Shown here one piece after another: positions 1 through 12,302 of a stretch of DNA of 64,000 nt (the stretch's first letter is position 1; each line of letters starts with the position of its first letter). This DNA comes from Parastagonospora avenae f. sp. tritici 18332-5 (taxonomy: Eukaryota; Ascomycota; Dothideomycetes; Pleosporales; Phaeosphaeriaceae), in assembly GCA_022559985.1 (NCBI GenBank), contig JAFJTR010000012.1, positions 546,206-610,205 on the forward strand. Direction: 5' to 3'. The notes below the pieces were generated by a model. The model was not told the origin of the DNA. It did no database searches and saw nothing but the letters and a program-made list of their open reading frames with translations. The translations under genes were made by a program, and so were the position numbers.

Positions 1-994
1 TCAACTCCATCATGAACTCCACTGTACCCTGCACACAAAGTGAAACGTGTAGTCTCGATGACGTTGTTGCGGGGACGTGTTCTCGAAGAATAATGACGGA
101 GGAGCTACTAGCGCGAGGGATGGGAAGTTTGCAGACGTTTGACTGGACAACAAAGATGCCCAGTATACATATAACTATAGGCCCTAAATGTACCTCGAGA
201 TTGGTTTGAATGAGTAAGAAATTGACTGGGAGACCAAGAGAGAAACAATGTGTTCAATGATGGCGAACAACAAGAAAGAACAACGAGAAGACATGGTCTG
301 AAATTCTAGATGAATAACAGCGTGCACCGTGACACTGATGAATCTGTACACGTGTTGTTATTTTCTAGATGCAAGTCGGGCGTTTAGTGATGAAAGCGCG
401 TTGCAGTCCGGTGATCGTCTACCTCCTGGACATAGCCGTGAGACGCCGTGAGGCCCACTCTCACGTTGCAGAAAAAGCGAGATCTAGCAGCTCCCGAAAA
501 TCTTAAATTGCAGAATTGGTCCCTTGCCTTTATAGAGACAAATATACATACATATATCTTAAGAGAATTTAAATGACTCCCTAAACGTATCCGTAGCTTT
601 TTCTAATTATTTCCTTCTTCTCTTAGACTGTTGTCGCAGTCTGACAGTGTCAACTATTTCTCGAGAGGCCAGTTCCACGATGGACCGCTGACATACTCAG
701 CAGCATATCCGCATCACCCCTGATTGTACTATCATCAATCACAGTGCATAAATCGCAAGATCTGACCTCAATGATGCGCGAAAGGAGGTTGGGGCTGACG
801 CGATGGAAAAGAAGGCAATTCTGGGCGGTGATTGCGACATCATGGGGGCTGCCGAGACTTATGAAGGCGACCCCACCTGCCGCCCGCCTAAACATCCTGC
901 ACTCTCTCCGCGACCGACGCTCCGAACAAACTTTCGCGACAATCCGAATAATACCTGAGTCGGCGCTCTATGGGTCTAGAATTAGTCGACCGAT
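1..994. other. Upstream region of the Zn cluster regulator, no gene seen
   Basis: I see no coding region with a recognisable family here. The open frames are short and overlap one another on both strands. A block at about 520-610 is AT-rich, and the last few hundred bases probably hold the promoter and 5' leader of the regulator that starts at 995. No convincing TATA box or tRNA was found. Confidence 0.5.
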
Positions 995-3588
995 ATGCCA
1001 GAGTCTCCAGATAGTGCTGGCCTCGAACCGGCCGCCAAGAAACAGCGGCGACGACCTGTTAATGGTATTTGTGCTCTGCGCCCACTTCATCGCGTACATT
1101 GGCTAACTTCGTCCTGCAGCATGTGCGACATGTCGAGCACGCAAGGTATGCTAATTTGCCTTCTCCTCGACACTTATATCCATATTCCACCATTCTTCGC
1201 ATGAAGAAATTACGCGTCTTCGTCGCTATCATGACTTTGACCACATCCACCCACTCACGTGACGACGTGACGTGGTGCTGATGATCTACCACTAGGTCAA
1301 ATGCGACGAGCGTCCAAACGGCTGTCTCAACTGCGAAAGACTACAGTTAGACTGCGTACAGAATGGCTTGGTCGCTTCCGCTGTGAAGAGACCTGGAACT
1401 ACGATAGAGCCCATCATCGGCATCAAGCGGAAACGAACTTTCCGATCCTGCGTTCCATGTCGAGAGTCGAAGGTCAAATGCTCAGGCGAAAGACCGAAGT
1501 GCAACCGATGCTCGCAACGACGGACCTCCTGCATGTACGATGCCGAAACGAACGAGCCAGCCTGGGTGCAGAGTATTGCAGCTTCCAATGGTACACCAGA
1601 TGGTGCTATGGCGACTACGCCTCAGGCACCGCAAACACCCCGAGATGCGTTCACAAATATGCCTGATCCGCAGATAGCAGATTGCCCGCAGGCATTGACA
1701 TGGTACGTACGACAAAACTACACTATGTATGAGTCACTAACCGAATCTATGTAGGCTGTTCGCCGCACAATTACCGCCTAGAGCTAGGCTTCACGCTCTG
1801 GTAGATGCTTACTTCAACAATGTACATCCCATACGAGTCTTTGCTTTCGAGCACAAGCCTTCTTTTATTCGTATGCTGGATGAGGGTCAGCTCACTGACC
1901 CTTCAGACCAGGCACTCTTGCACGTCATGTGTGCATTAGGCGCCAAATTCTATGCTCTAGAATGGAGTGAGTCGTTTGCGCCTCTTTCCAAACACCTCAT
2001 ACAGTCAGCTGGCGTCCAATGGGCAAAGATCGCCGAGGACATGTTCTTCGCCGACTACAGCACCATCTCAATTACAAAGCTGAAAGTCCTCATCCTGCTG
2101 CACGACCAGGAAGCACGAGTAGGAAACTACGCTGGATCATTCTTGCTCACTGGCTTGGTGATTCGCATGGCCCATGCTCTCCAACTCAACAACGAAGTAT
2201 CAGCGGATATACTCTGTAAAGAAGAAGGCGGCAGTCCGAATGAAGCCTCGGTACGGGAGTCTAGGAGAAGAATGATGTGGGCTTGTTACATGATCGACGT
2301 CTGGGCCGGCAGTGGCGTAGATCATCTAACCATCCTCAACGAGAAGGACCTCAAGATCCAGCTTCCATGCAACGAGCGACAGTTCCTGCTCCAGATCCCG
2401 GTCGTTACAGAACGCCTCCAAGAGGGGGACATTATCGACTTCATTCCGGCCGAGGACATTCCAGAAAAGCCCAAGGAGAATTTGGGCATGGCAGCATACT
2501 ACGTGCGTATCGTCAGTATATGGCGACGCGTATTGCGATTCGTGAAGCACCTGGACGAAGAGCAGCCTCCGTGGATGTCAGGGTCTGGGTTCGCCTATCT
2601 GGTCAGCGACATCCAGTCGTGGCGTCAAAGCCTTCCATCATGGCTTGACTTCTCGGCAGATAACATCTACATTAGGCGCGAGTCGCATCAGCTGGGCGCG
2701 TTTCTACTGATTCATTGCATGTACCATCACGTAATGTGCGATGTGCATCGCATCGCACTCCCGGACCTCTACAAGAACCAGGAACCTTTCGTATTTCCCC
2801 CAGAACAACGTAGCTTCGTGGACCACCTGCGATCTGTTTGCTTCGATCATGCGCAACAATTGTCCGTACTTGTTTCGACAATACTGCAACACGGTGTTAA
2901 GCACTTTGCGGACTCCATCTTACCATCTTTTGTATACAACAGTAGCCGCATCATGCTCTACTACATCGCTCGCGTCCTCGACTTCTCAAAGCCAAATGCA
3001 AGCGTAACTATCAACCGCGCAATTGAGCTGGTGCAGCAGAACAACAAGGCACTTCGCGAAATGACAGTCATGTATCCACTCGCCGAGACACTTTGTCTCA
3101 CTACCGAGCGCTGGCTTGAACAAGTGCGAACAAGTTTGGCACGAGGTCATGCAACGACCTACATCGCCCCACAAGATCCGTCTGAGAATGAGGCACGGCG
3201 AGTCGTTGGCGCGCCTGGTGCAGGTTCTGTTGCACTCAGACAGCCCAGCCCTGGTCTGTCAGCCATATCACCCATGGGAGAGAGCATCCCAGCAGAGTCA
3301 CCAACGCCTTCGCAGATCGCCACTAGCGGGTTCGGGTTCTCCGGAGCAACGCCTCAAGATTTGTCGCCTAGCTTGGCTGCTTTGCCTGGCCTCTCGGGTC
3401 GCATACCCGATGTCAACAGCGCATTGTACGCTTCGTCTACTACGAGTAGTTCTGACCAGCCTGTATTCAACCTGGATGATCTCCAGAACTTCTTCCAATG
3501 GTCGGCTACTGGGGATGAGAATGCACAATCCACCGGATTCGAGGGATTCGGGCCGCTTGGATGGGCAAACAACTTTTCGATCATGTGA
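995..3588 (+). CDS. Zn(II)2Cys6 transcription factor with two tandem zinc clusters
   Basis: Fungal-specific transcription factor, expected to act in the nucleus on nearby or dispersed promoters. I join four exons: 995-1064, 1120-1145, 1296-1702 and 1755-3588. This gives 778 residues with phases that agree at every junction; the introns have GT..AG ends and branch-like CTAAC/CTGAT. Splicing exon 1 to 2 creates NACATCRARK, and exon 3 completes the first cluster with spacing C-x2-C-x6-C-x6-C-x2-C-x6-C. A second cluster follows at about residues 83-109 (CVPCRESKVKC ... CNRCSQRRTSC, spacing 2-6-5-2-6). The middle region has the look of the fungal_trans middle homology domain, including ESRRRMMWACYMIDVW. 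The C-terminus is Ser/Pro/Gly-rich, as in activation regions. The target is unknown. The NRPS is 30 kb away, so a pathway-specific role is only possible. Confidence 0.88.
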
Positions 3589-3869
3589 TGTCGTATACAA
3601 AACACGTGAATGCGTGAAATCGGTGGAGGGAAACATTACTAAATCGGTTTGACCGCAATGCTCGCACGGACGCACAAAATTGCGCTGAGGATCGCCCCCA
3701 ACCATAAGGTACTCCGCAACCACAGGCGAACAATTTCGCATATCTCGGACAATGTCACAACCTGATCGTTATTATAAGTCTCAACGCACAACAGTTAAGC
3801 AGCGATTCCAACCAACGTCTGCAAAATTGCACCACAGTAACGACGAAATCCGGTAATACTAGAACGGAA

Positions 3870-4752
3870 GTGAGAATGTCTCAGCAACATAACCTCGAGG
3901 CGCCGGAGTCCGAGCATGGCACATATTCCTCTCAGATCTGGAAGCCGAAACCAAGTCGAGAGCCAGACTGTCAGAATGCCGTCGAAGGCTTCTGCTGCGC
4001 TGGATGCGCACAAAAGTTCTGGGTACGTTTTTGCAGATCTTGCCAGCTGAGCTCCGCGAGATGGTATACCTACGCAGCTTTCAAGCTCTGCCAAACATCT
4101 TAGTCCCATTACCGAAAGGACACGAAGGTAACTCCCCACGGACACCTGTTGTGCCTCCAGGATGCTATGTCAAAAAATCTCTGCTTGCCGAATCGCTTCC
4201 AGCTATATTAGCCTGCGCTGATGAGGCCATCATTGCCCACGGCTATTGTGGAATGGCAGTATTGAACAATTTTTGGCCCGAGTGCCGAACAAACGAGCGG
4301 CTCAGAGTGTACAAGAATTGCATTCAACATGGGAATACGCCTTCTCACCTGGTGTTTACTCGGGCACTCTAGACATACCCTTTGCCTGGCAAGGCTTGCG
4401 TTCTCTCTCTATTGGTGTGGAGTCTCCAGAGTGCCTTCACGTTGACGGCCCCTTCCACCTCGACGACGAAGCCCTCATGGCAGCCTCTAAGGCACACGAA
4501 TTTACATACACTTTCAAGTCAGCACAGAAAGTGACGAGCTACTTCAGATTGCGCCAGGTTTTCGAGCTACCTATGCTCCGATCACTCAAATTTCAGTGCC
4601 ATGGAGGAACATACCCTGCCAAGCAAATGGGGTGCAAATCAGAAGACATCTTTGCCAACTTAGTTTCACTTGCTTCGGCCGAGGTGAACAGAAAGTCTGC
4701 TGACTTGAGCTACTGTTCACATTCGACTTCCAGCGTGAATATGCCGTTCTAA
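3870..4752 (+). pseudogene. Decayed 2EXR/F-box-like gene
   Basis: A fragment with LQILPAELREMVYLRSF resembles the conserved start of 2EXR or F-box-like fungal proteins. The coding sense runs through three frames. The ATG at 3870 is in one frame and the LPAELRE segment (about 4004-4250) is in a second. A plausible continuation in the third frame starts near 4255 (EQFLARVPNKRA) and ends at 4752. The stretches between are too short for introns, so I infer small indels. An unrecognised spliced gene or sequencing errors are alternatives. No function is assigned beyond the fold resemblance. Confidence 0.35.
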
Positions 4753-5373
4753 TGTGGCGTAACTGTAGATGGAATTAGAGGATACCAAAGATTGCTGCAT
4801 CGCAGTGCAAGTCAGATTCCTTCCTCGCTCTGGATGAGGATATTCGGTCACCTTGTGGGTGAGCAAGGGTTGTCGTCTTCGCAACAGTATTTCAGCATGG
4901 GACGAAGTGTTCGTAGGTGGTGATAAGAGTAATTCAAGGATCAGCATTTATCAATTGCGTGTCAAAAATGTTCACATTTTACATTGTATCTCTAATCGCT
5001 TGTTGCTCGTCTAGCTTTTACGTTCCCGTCTAGTACTAAGTCAAGCTAGTGCTGTAATTATTTGTGAGCGGTGCCCAAAAAATGAAGCATTATCTCTGGT
5101 CAAATAAGTCAAGCTATCCAACTTCAAGGCTGTTTCAGCAACTCATCGCGTAATAGCAAGCCACTAAGTCTTTCCAAGCTTATAGATGGGAGAACAGCTA
5201 TAATTTTATAGTAAGTCAAGGTTCAACAGAGTGCGAACAAATTATGAAGAGATTGATCGCATAATTTCTGCATACAACAAACTATCTATGTAATCGTGAT
5301 TGCATCGCTGCTAGCCTTACGAACATAAACTACGCAGATCAAAAGATAAACCAAAACCACCAAAATGATGTCC
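4753..5373. other. AT-rich gap with a repeated TAAGTCAAGCTA word
   Basis: There is no coding signal. The word TAAGTCAAGCTA occurs at 5037-5048 and again at 5105-5116, and a shorter copy TAAGTCAAG lies at 5213-5221. AGTCAAG resembles the ends of Fot1/pogo-type fungal DNA transposons, so this may be a worn MITE-like remnant. That is weak inference. Confidence 0.25.
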
Positions 5374-6557
5374 TTAGTTCGGCCAGGCCACCATCTCATA
5401 TTGCCCGCGCCAAAACGCCCTCACCTCCAGGCCCGCCTCCCCAGCCTCTATCCCGAACGCCGGTATCAACGCAGCCACAAGGTCGTTTCGGAACGCTAGC
5501 CCCAGATTTCGCCACTTTCGAAAGTAAAGATGCTTCTCTGCAAACGCGGCCTGCACCCAAGCACAGCTCTCCACGTCCGCCTGGGAAATAACCAGCGTTT
5601 TGCAGTTCTTCGGCAGGAAGTCTAACGCCACACAGTCATCGGACGGATGATAGCTAATGCTGTTCCGATTCGACACGAGCGCAACTCGCGGCAGACACAG
5701 CGTCTCGAGATTTATGAAGCCCGATAGACTCGGCATTGATTTGACCATGTATGCCAGTGCTTGAGTACCAAATCCGCGGTAGGGAAAGAGAGGTGAGTGT
5801 AGTCTTCACTGGATCCAGGGCTTTTAGGAGCCAGTCCCACGCCTTCCAATCATGACCGCTGTCCAACGGCATGTCTTCGATATCCTGCATGTCATCGTTC
5901 ATGTTGATGAATGTGGGCAAAGGCTCACCCTGGCGATCGTGCATCTCGGTTGTCTGCGAATGCTCAAGTTTTCCGCGCGGCATTTCGATGGAGAAGTGCT
6001 CGACATTCGGGATAATGTAGCGAAGGAAGAGCTTAAGGCCAACGTGTGCCTGCTGGCGGGGTGTGTGGGCGTCCAAACTCCGCCCAGCGAAAACGGCGAA
6101 ATCGATGATGACTGCCACAGTATGCACGTTGGAAAGCACTTCACGGCGCTCATCCAAATCGGTCCGGTCGGCGAAGAACAAGATATCAACTTTCATCGTT
6201 GTCAGTGTTGATGTAGGCCGCGATCATGCCTAGAATTTCATTCGGGAGATCTAGCATGTTGGTGGGCTCGTCGGACATGTATGCGAGGATGTTGGTCATT
6301 TGGACTGCTGGTAAGGCCTGGGTTTGGAAAGGCTTTGGGCGGAGTGTGTGCACGGCGCGCCTGCGCACTAGGGCCCGCAGCGGTGGATACGGCATCGTGA
6401 TCATGGTGGAGTTGAGTATGACCAAGTGGTTGTGAGAGCTGCGGGAAATTATAAACTCGTGACATAACGCATTTTGGGAGCGAGGCTGCGGTGTGTGGAG
6501 TGCCGCATCGCGCTGAATGCACCTTGGGCCGTTGCCTTTCCATGAAAAACACAGCAA
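5374..6557 (-). pseudogene. Decayed F-box-like gene
   Basis: Reading the minus strand, an F-box-like segment MLDLPNEILGMIAAYI ends the first frame near 6186. The sense continues in another frame from 6196 (KVDILFFADRTDLDERRE) and changes frame again near 5770-5750, where QALAYMVKSMPSLSGF carries on to the stop at 5374. Neither junction offers a normal intron, so I infer at least two small indels. Intact relatives would be ubiquitin-ligase adaptor-like proteins with a variable C-terminal repeat region. A pseudogene is more likely than a functional gene, but a badly resolved exon structure cannot be excluded. Confidence 0.4.
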
Positions 6558-9500
6558 TGAAGACTTACAATGCCTGATACGAAATCACTGGAGTAGCCTG
6601 TAGGAAGTGAAATGTCCTGAGGCGCTCCAAATCAGCTCGAATGGAATATCACCTCCTTAATTTTTCAATGTCAGCCTAAGAATCAAGACACGGTAGTTTG
6701 ATATCAAATTACATACACAAAGTTTCTCTACAATGCTGCAGAGCATCTTATTGTTCGGCATCGTCTGCTTTAAGCATTCCTCTTGTTTGCCATCGTGTAT
6801 CATGAAATGACCTCAGGAGTTTGTACACGTCGCGATTGCTCTCTTTACCTGGTCGAATCTGATGTGTTCAAATGACGTGCGCAAGGCCGTTGTATAGACA
6901 AGCGTATTCGCATCTAATTACGATCGGTGTACCATACCAGCACGGGATTTCGTCGGTATGTTCTTTTCCAGGTCTTAGCTTCGGGACCAACGTAAGTGCT
7001 CGAAGTTCGATTTCAAGCTTCTGCTAAACACACCACAAGTTTGAAGCGTACATCTTCTTCGCTTGCTGACTCTTCATATGGGTGGCCTACCAAGTCATCC
7101 AGTTCTCTCCATGAAGAGGCTTCTCCATCCAAACTGTTACCAGCCTGAACATTGAACGAGACAAAGTCGTGATGGATAAAATTAGCAACTTGCGGGCGCA
7201 AGGAAGCCCTGACCTTCGGTCGATTGGTAGCGAAGGTACGTGCTCTCGATGCCCGTACCTGTTGAACGATTGTGATGATCATAAACCTTAAATGCAGATC
7301 AATGGTGTAAGACTTCTCGATACCTCAACAATTCTGAGCTGAGATATCCGGTGGTTACAGTGAGATGATGAGGTATGCTTATCCCGATTCTCATCACCAT
7401 TCTCCATCCTATCCGTCCGGTGGCTACAGTGCGACAATTAAGCCATTGCTTATCTGTATTGTTGCGACTGGTGTGCATAGTCACCTCCGTCTCTTAGCAT
7501 ACATGAAGTGATTGTACCAAGAACGACATAGCGGTAGGAGAAGCGAGGTTGTTACTATAGTAAATGTGAAGGGCGCCAACTTGAAGTGTACTTTCTCTAT
7601 TCAGGTGTGACAGCCTCTGTGCAGGCCCGATGTTCCGGTTTCTGGTTGACAAGTAAGCGCCTGTGGGGTTGCGGCTGCGCTGCGACATTCGAGGCTGGCT
7701 GCACCCCACCAAACCCGCGTCGCCCACGTCATCCTGCAGCAGACACGATACACCTCCAAGATTCCAACTACGCGCTGAGCATGCATGCGTACATTCTAGG
7801 CATGGCCGAAGACTTCATCTTCCGACTACTCTCGGTGGTATCGGTGCGTGCTGCCGAAGGCACCAACAGATCATGACGGACATGTTCCTTCTCTGGTCTG
7901 ACTCATGCGATACTTCCCAGATGAAGTCTATGTCGCATTGTTTATCACAGGAATTTAAGACAGTTCAGAGAATTTCAAAAGATAGCTAAACGAGCTGACA
8001 GGTGGCATCTCGGAGACGGAACTCTGAAACTGCTAATCTTAGCACTTGTCGATGCCTCTTGTTTCTCAACGATTCAATACGATGGTACAACGATGAACGA
8101 TGTTAGTGGCTTACATCGTTATATTGGACGCAAAAGAGCTCAGGGACTATACTGGCAAAGTACCTGTGATGGACTGCGTTCCGTAATCGTCGAGAGCCGC
8201 ACTAGCTCGACCGTGGAACCATCGGGCTCCTCGCCTCGCAACACTTCCCCACGTGCCAATCCAACCAAGATTTACAGGCGTACTTCATCAACTGCTGTGG
8301 GCAGTTATACAGCCAACTCCGCGTCGAAGCGATCATATTGCATAGCACGTGACGCTTCAATATATAAAGCGCCCACGTAGACAGGGCCGAGATTACACCG
8401 CTAAACCCAAAACACCACAAAACCAACACTACTGCGTCAGGAGATAAACAACACTCTAAAGTGTTGGAACACCGATATTATTCGAGAAGCCAGGCTGGCC
8501 TCGTTTGCATCAGCCTCTAGTTACACTGTGTAGCCTGACCTAAGCCCTACAACACGGCGCTGACTGTGTTGCAGACTTTCCTCTCCAATGACGCGTCTGT
8601 CGGAGCACACGCCGGCGTATCTCGTATTATGCTACCGAAATTCGATCTTCCAAGCTCCTCGTTGGTTCCAACAATACGCATACGAATGCTGCCGTATTAT
8701 TGCTGCTCGCAAAGATTGGGACCGCCACGCGTGATCCGCGCAGGGGGCATACAAGTCTTTGCACCGCGACACTATGCTTTCCCTTGCCTATTTCGAGCAG
8801 AAGACGTCAAATCTTCGTATCACAAGTTCTAATTCAGGCAGGCGTGGCTTGCGGCGAGATTTCGCATACAGTCAGACACTCCACTCTGCTGATGTTCAGT
8901 GAATTCTGTACGATGAGATCATGTTTGGAGACAGCAAAAGTAAATTGTAGGCCGTGCGCATATCAGATTGCTCGCGATTCGAGCCCCAATCACCCAGATT
9001 AACCCCGGTTTCTGGTCGCTGCAGATTGACACCTGACACGTGGGGTACTCGAGTGTACATCGGACTTCGGACCGGGGGGGAACAGAGCCTCGATATCACT
9101 CAGAAGCCTTGTAAACTTTATGGAAGCTACAGAACGACTAGTCTGCCGGCGGGATCTTGACCATCCGGGGATTTGCACGGCTGACATTTTTCACAACGCA
9201 CAGCCTGGTCGCCACACGGTCAATTTTCTACCAGCGAGCGTTCGGTAGTTCGCATTTGCATGTTCTACTACCGATGTTTCGTCACTTGTATGTCGGTAGT
9301 GGGGCGCTGTTCAGTATTCGGGACGCCCTATCACAGCAGCACAGGACGAGCAAAACGAAATCCCACTAATATCGCTTCATTTATTCTCCGACGGACTAGA
9401 TGGGATAACACTCCGAAGCACAGGCGGCAGTTGCCCTCGTGCCGCTGCAACGTTCACACCCTCCTAGGTACTGGGCTCAACTCATCAGTGCCGAATTGGG

Positions 9501-9736
9501 TTAGCTCAATCCACAGCTTGTATCTGAGCATAATTCTACATCGGCATCATTTCGATCGAGATACACAAGTGGTGGGGCTTGGCCGTAAAAGACTGAATAA
9601 GACTGCGTCTCGCGGATGAATTCACTTTCACCACTCACCCCCTGCTCCAGCTTTCTCAGCATCTTTCTCTCGAAGTCTTCCCCCCTGTCCCAAGTTTTCC
9701 AGCACCATACCGCATCGCTGCACACACGTCTTCAAC
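6558..9736. other. 3.2-kb gap without a supported gene
   Basis: Only short overlapping frames occur, with no recognisable domain. A TATATAAAG box lies at about 8359-8368 but no open frame with a sensible product follows it on the plus strand. A small minus-strand frame at 7013-7282 has an acidic tail but no recognised family. The last few hundred bases are probably the promoter of the gene starting at 9737. Confidence 0.45.
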
Positions 9737-11650
9737 ATGGTTGACCAGCTGCAAGGTCATCCGACTCGTGACTTTAGTCACGAGTCAATCGATGATGCAG
9801 AGAAGGGCATGCACGATAGCACAACAGAACTGACAGCACCACCACCGTTCGCCTATCTCGGTCAAGAAAAAGCACTCCGACTTAACGCACATTCATCGCC
9901 GCTTTCACCAGTACACGAGGGAATCACGCCAAACCCCAGTATACCAGACCTCTCCCTATCATGGCCAGCAGCAAGTCCAGCAGTGCGGCGAGGATCGATC
10001 AACGCTGCCGCACTGAAGACGACCGTTCCCGTCAAGCCCACACCAGCTAAAAAGAAAATTCCTCGATGGGTACTGATCGATTTGTGGTTCAACACATACC
10101 GAAAGTTCTTCACATTCATCATCTTGCTAAACGTCACTGGCATCATCTTGACCGCGCTCGGCCGCTTCCATTACGCGGAGAACCACCTTGGAGCCCTGGT
10201 CCTGGGCAACCTTCTCTCCGCTGTCCTCTTCCGCAACGAACTTTGGATGCGCTTTCTCTACATGGTCGCCATCTACGGCCTGCGCGGTGTAAGTTCAGCC
10301 GGACCCTTTGACGGATACTTGCTAATCCGGCGTTGTCTAGTGGGCACCGTTGCGTGTCAAATACGCAGCGACTTCTATTTTGCAGCACGTCGGCGGTATA
10401 CACTCGGGATGTGCCCTTTCCGGCGCTGCGTAAGGACCTCTCTGGCGATCTTCTAGCGACTAAGCTAATATTGGGCTGCAGGTGGTTAGTGTACAAGATC
10501 GTGGACATTATACGCTACCGGGCGATTCAACATCCGGCAGTCATCGCTAGCGGTGTCATCACCAACGTCTTCATCATTATCTCAGTGTTGAGCGCGTTCC
10601 CGTGGATTCGCAAGTCAGTAACATTTTATTCAAATCCATTCACGATGACTAATGGCCTCCTAGTACCTACCACAATGTATTCGAAAAGCACCACCGCTTT
10701 GTCGGATGGCTAGGACTTGCTGTATGTCACGTTACCTCGAATACCATCTCGAAAGATTGCTGACTTCGATAAGATGACTTGGGTGTTTGTCGTAATGGGA
10801 GATGTATACGACATCAAGCGTGGAGAATGGCACGCCGACGCGCACTCCCTACTCAGCGCCCAAGAACTATGGTTCGCAGTATTTATGACCATCTTGTACG
10901 TTCCTCGAGCCATCTAGTCCCAATTCCTAACTAACATCTGCCAGTGTATTAGTTCCCTGGGTCACCCTCCGCGAAGTCCCCGTCGAAGTCGAAATCCCCT
11001 CACCCAAAGTTGCCGTCCTCCGCTTCGAGCGCGGCATGCAACAAGGTCTTCTCGGCCGCATCAGCCGCACATCCATCATGGAATATCACGCCTTCGGCAT
11101 CATCAGCCCCGGTCGCAAGTCAACACACCACTACATGATCTGCGGCGTGCAAGGCGATTTCACCAAGAACCTCGTCACCAACCCACCGAAAACTGTATGG
11201 ACCCGAGAACTTAAGTTCGGTGTGTATTCTACTTCTCTTCCAACTCGAAGAACATTGCTGACATGAAGAACAGCCGGCGTAGGCCATGCCTCCGCCATGT
11301 TCACGCGCGGCATCCGCATCTGCACGGGCACGGGCATCGGCGCCGCACTCTCCACCTGTATCCAATCGCCTAACTGGTTTCTCATCTGGATCGGGTCGGA
11401 CCAAGAACGCACCTTTGGGCCCACCATCACGGGCATGATCAAAAAGCACATCGAGCCGGAGCGCATGATACTATGGGACTCGAAGAAACGAGGTGGACGA
11501 CCCGATACGATGGAGTTGCTGCGCGACACGTGGACGAGATTCGGCGCGGAGGTTATTTTCATTACGAGTAATAGTCAGGGGAACGATGAGATGATGCAGG
11601 GGTGTAGAATGGAGGGACTACATGCTTTTGGGACGTTGTGGGATTTCTAG
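9737..11650 (+). CDS. TmpA-like integral membrane flavoprotein (oxidoreductase-like)
   Basis: I join seven exons: 9737-10288, 10341-10429, 10482-10613, 10664-10721, 10774-10895, 10945-11219 and 11274-11650. This gives 534 residues with all phases consistent. The first ~110 residues are polar and cytosolic-looking. Hydrophobic spans follow, including FFTFIILLNVTGIILTALG, and then further helices with a His/Trp-rich stretch (EKHHRFVGWLGLA). The C-terminal half looks like a nucleotide-binding oxidoreductase, with a glycine-rich CTGTGIGAALS. The architecture matches the membrane and flavin part shared by Aspergillus TmpA and the C-terminal half of Alternaria TmpL, as I remember these. Those proteins affect conidiation signalling and redox balance. 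It lacks the AMP-binding domain of TmpL. The assignment rests on recall of family sequence, not a search. Confidence 0.75.
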
Positions 11651-12302
11651 AGGGGAGGGATGTCGTTGAGAGTTGGGCATTGGGTAGAATAAATGGATGG
11701 CGTTGCATTGGTTTGGTGTTGTGGGGAGCATTTACTTCCTTTTCTGGTATTTACAATTGTTCAACACACGACAATCTTGAATCACCTTTCCACTATCATG
11801 TCCCATATTCAGTTATGACAGCAAACAGTTGATCGCACCGCCTCACTACACGTACAAACCACCTGCGCATGTGGGGACAATCTCAAGTCTAGTAGCGAGC
11901 CTGACAGACAGCTCCGGCAGCATGGATGTCACGGCTGCGCAGGAAGACTGCCGACAGGATGATCGACGTGCTTCATCAAAGCTGCCTATGTGGGTTGTGG
12001 GGTACCCCACATTCTCTGTTTTGGTCGTGATGTAACGTCAATCAAGCTTTCTTACTCCATGCTTGTTGGTGTCTGTGTTACTTGAACGGCAAAGTCACTT
12101 CGTTCCCACGGTTACGTCACGAAGGAAGAGCGAGAAACGCATGAAAGATATCAAACGTGCATTACAAATAATCACCCTACAATACTTCATCATATCGCTA
12201 TGCAAGGTATCCAGCCATCCGTCCAAAACACTTCTCTTCAACTTCAATATCCAATCACAACGATCCAAGCCACGATACGCCCAATTACTCCAGCTTCGCA
12301 CG
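11651..12302. other. Convergent intergenic region
   Basis: This lies between two convergent genes and probably holds both 3' ends and polyadenylation regions. The open frames here are short and show no family resemblance. Confidence 0.5.

Noticed and set aside
8359..8460. TATATAAAG box suggesting a gene start
   Set aside because: No open frame with a recognisable or even sizeable product follows on the plus strand.
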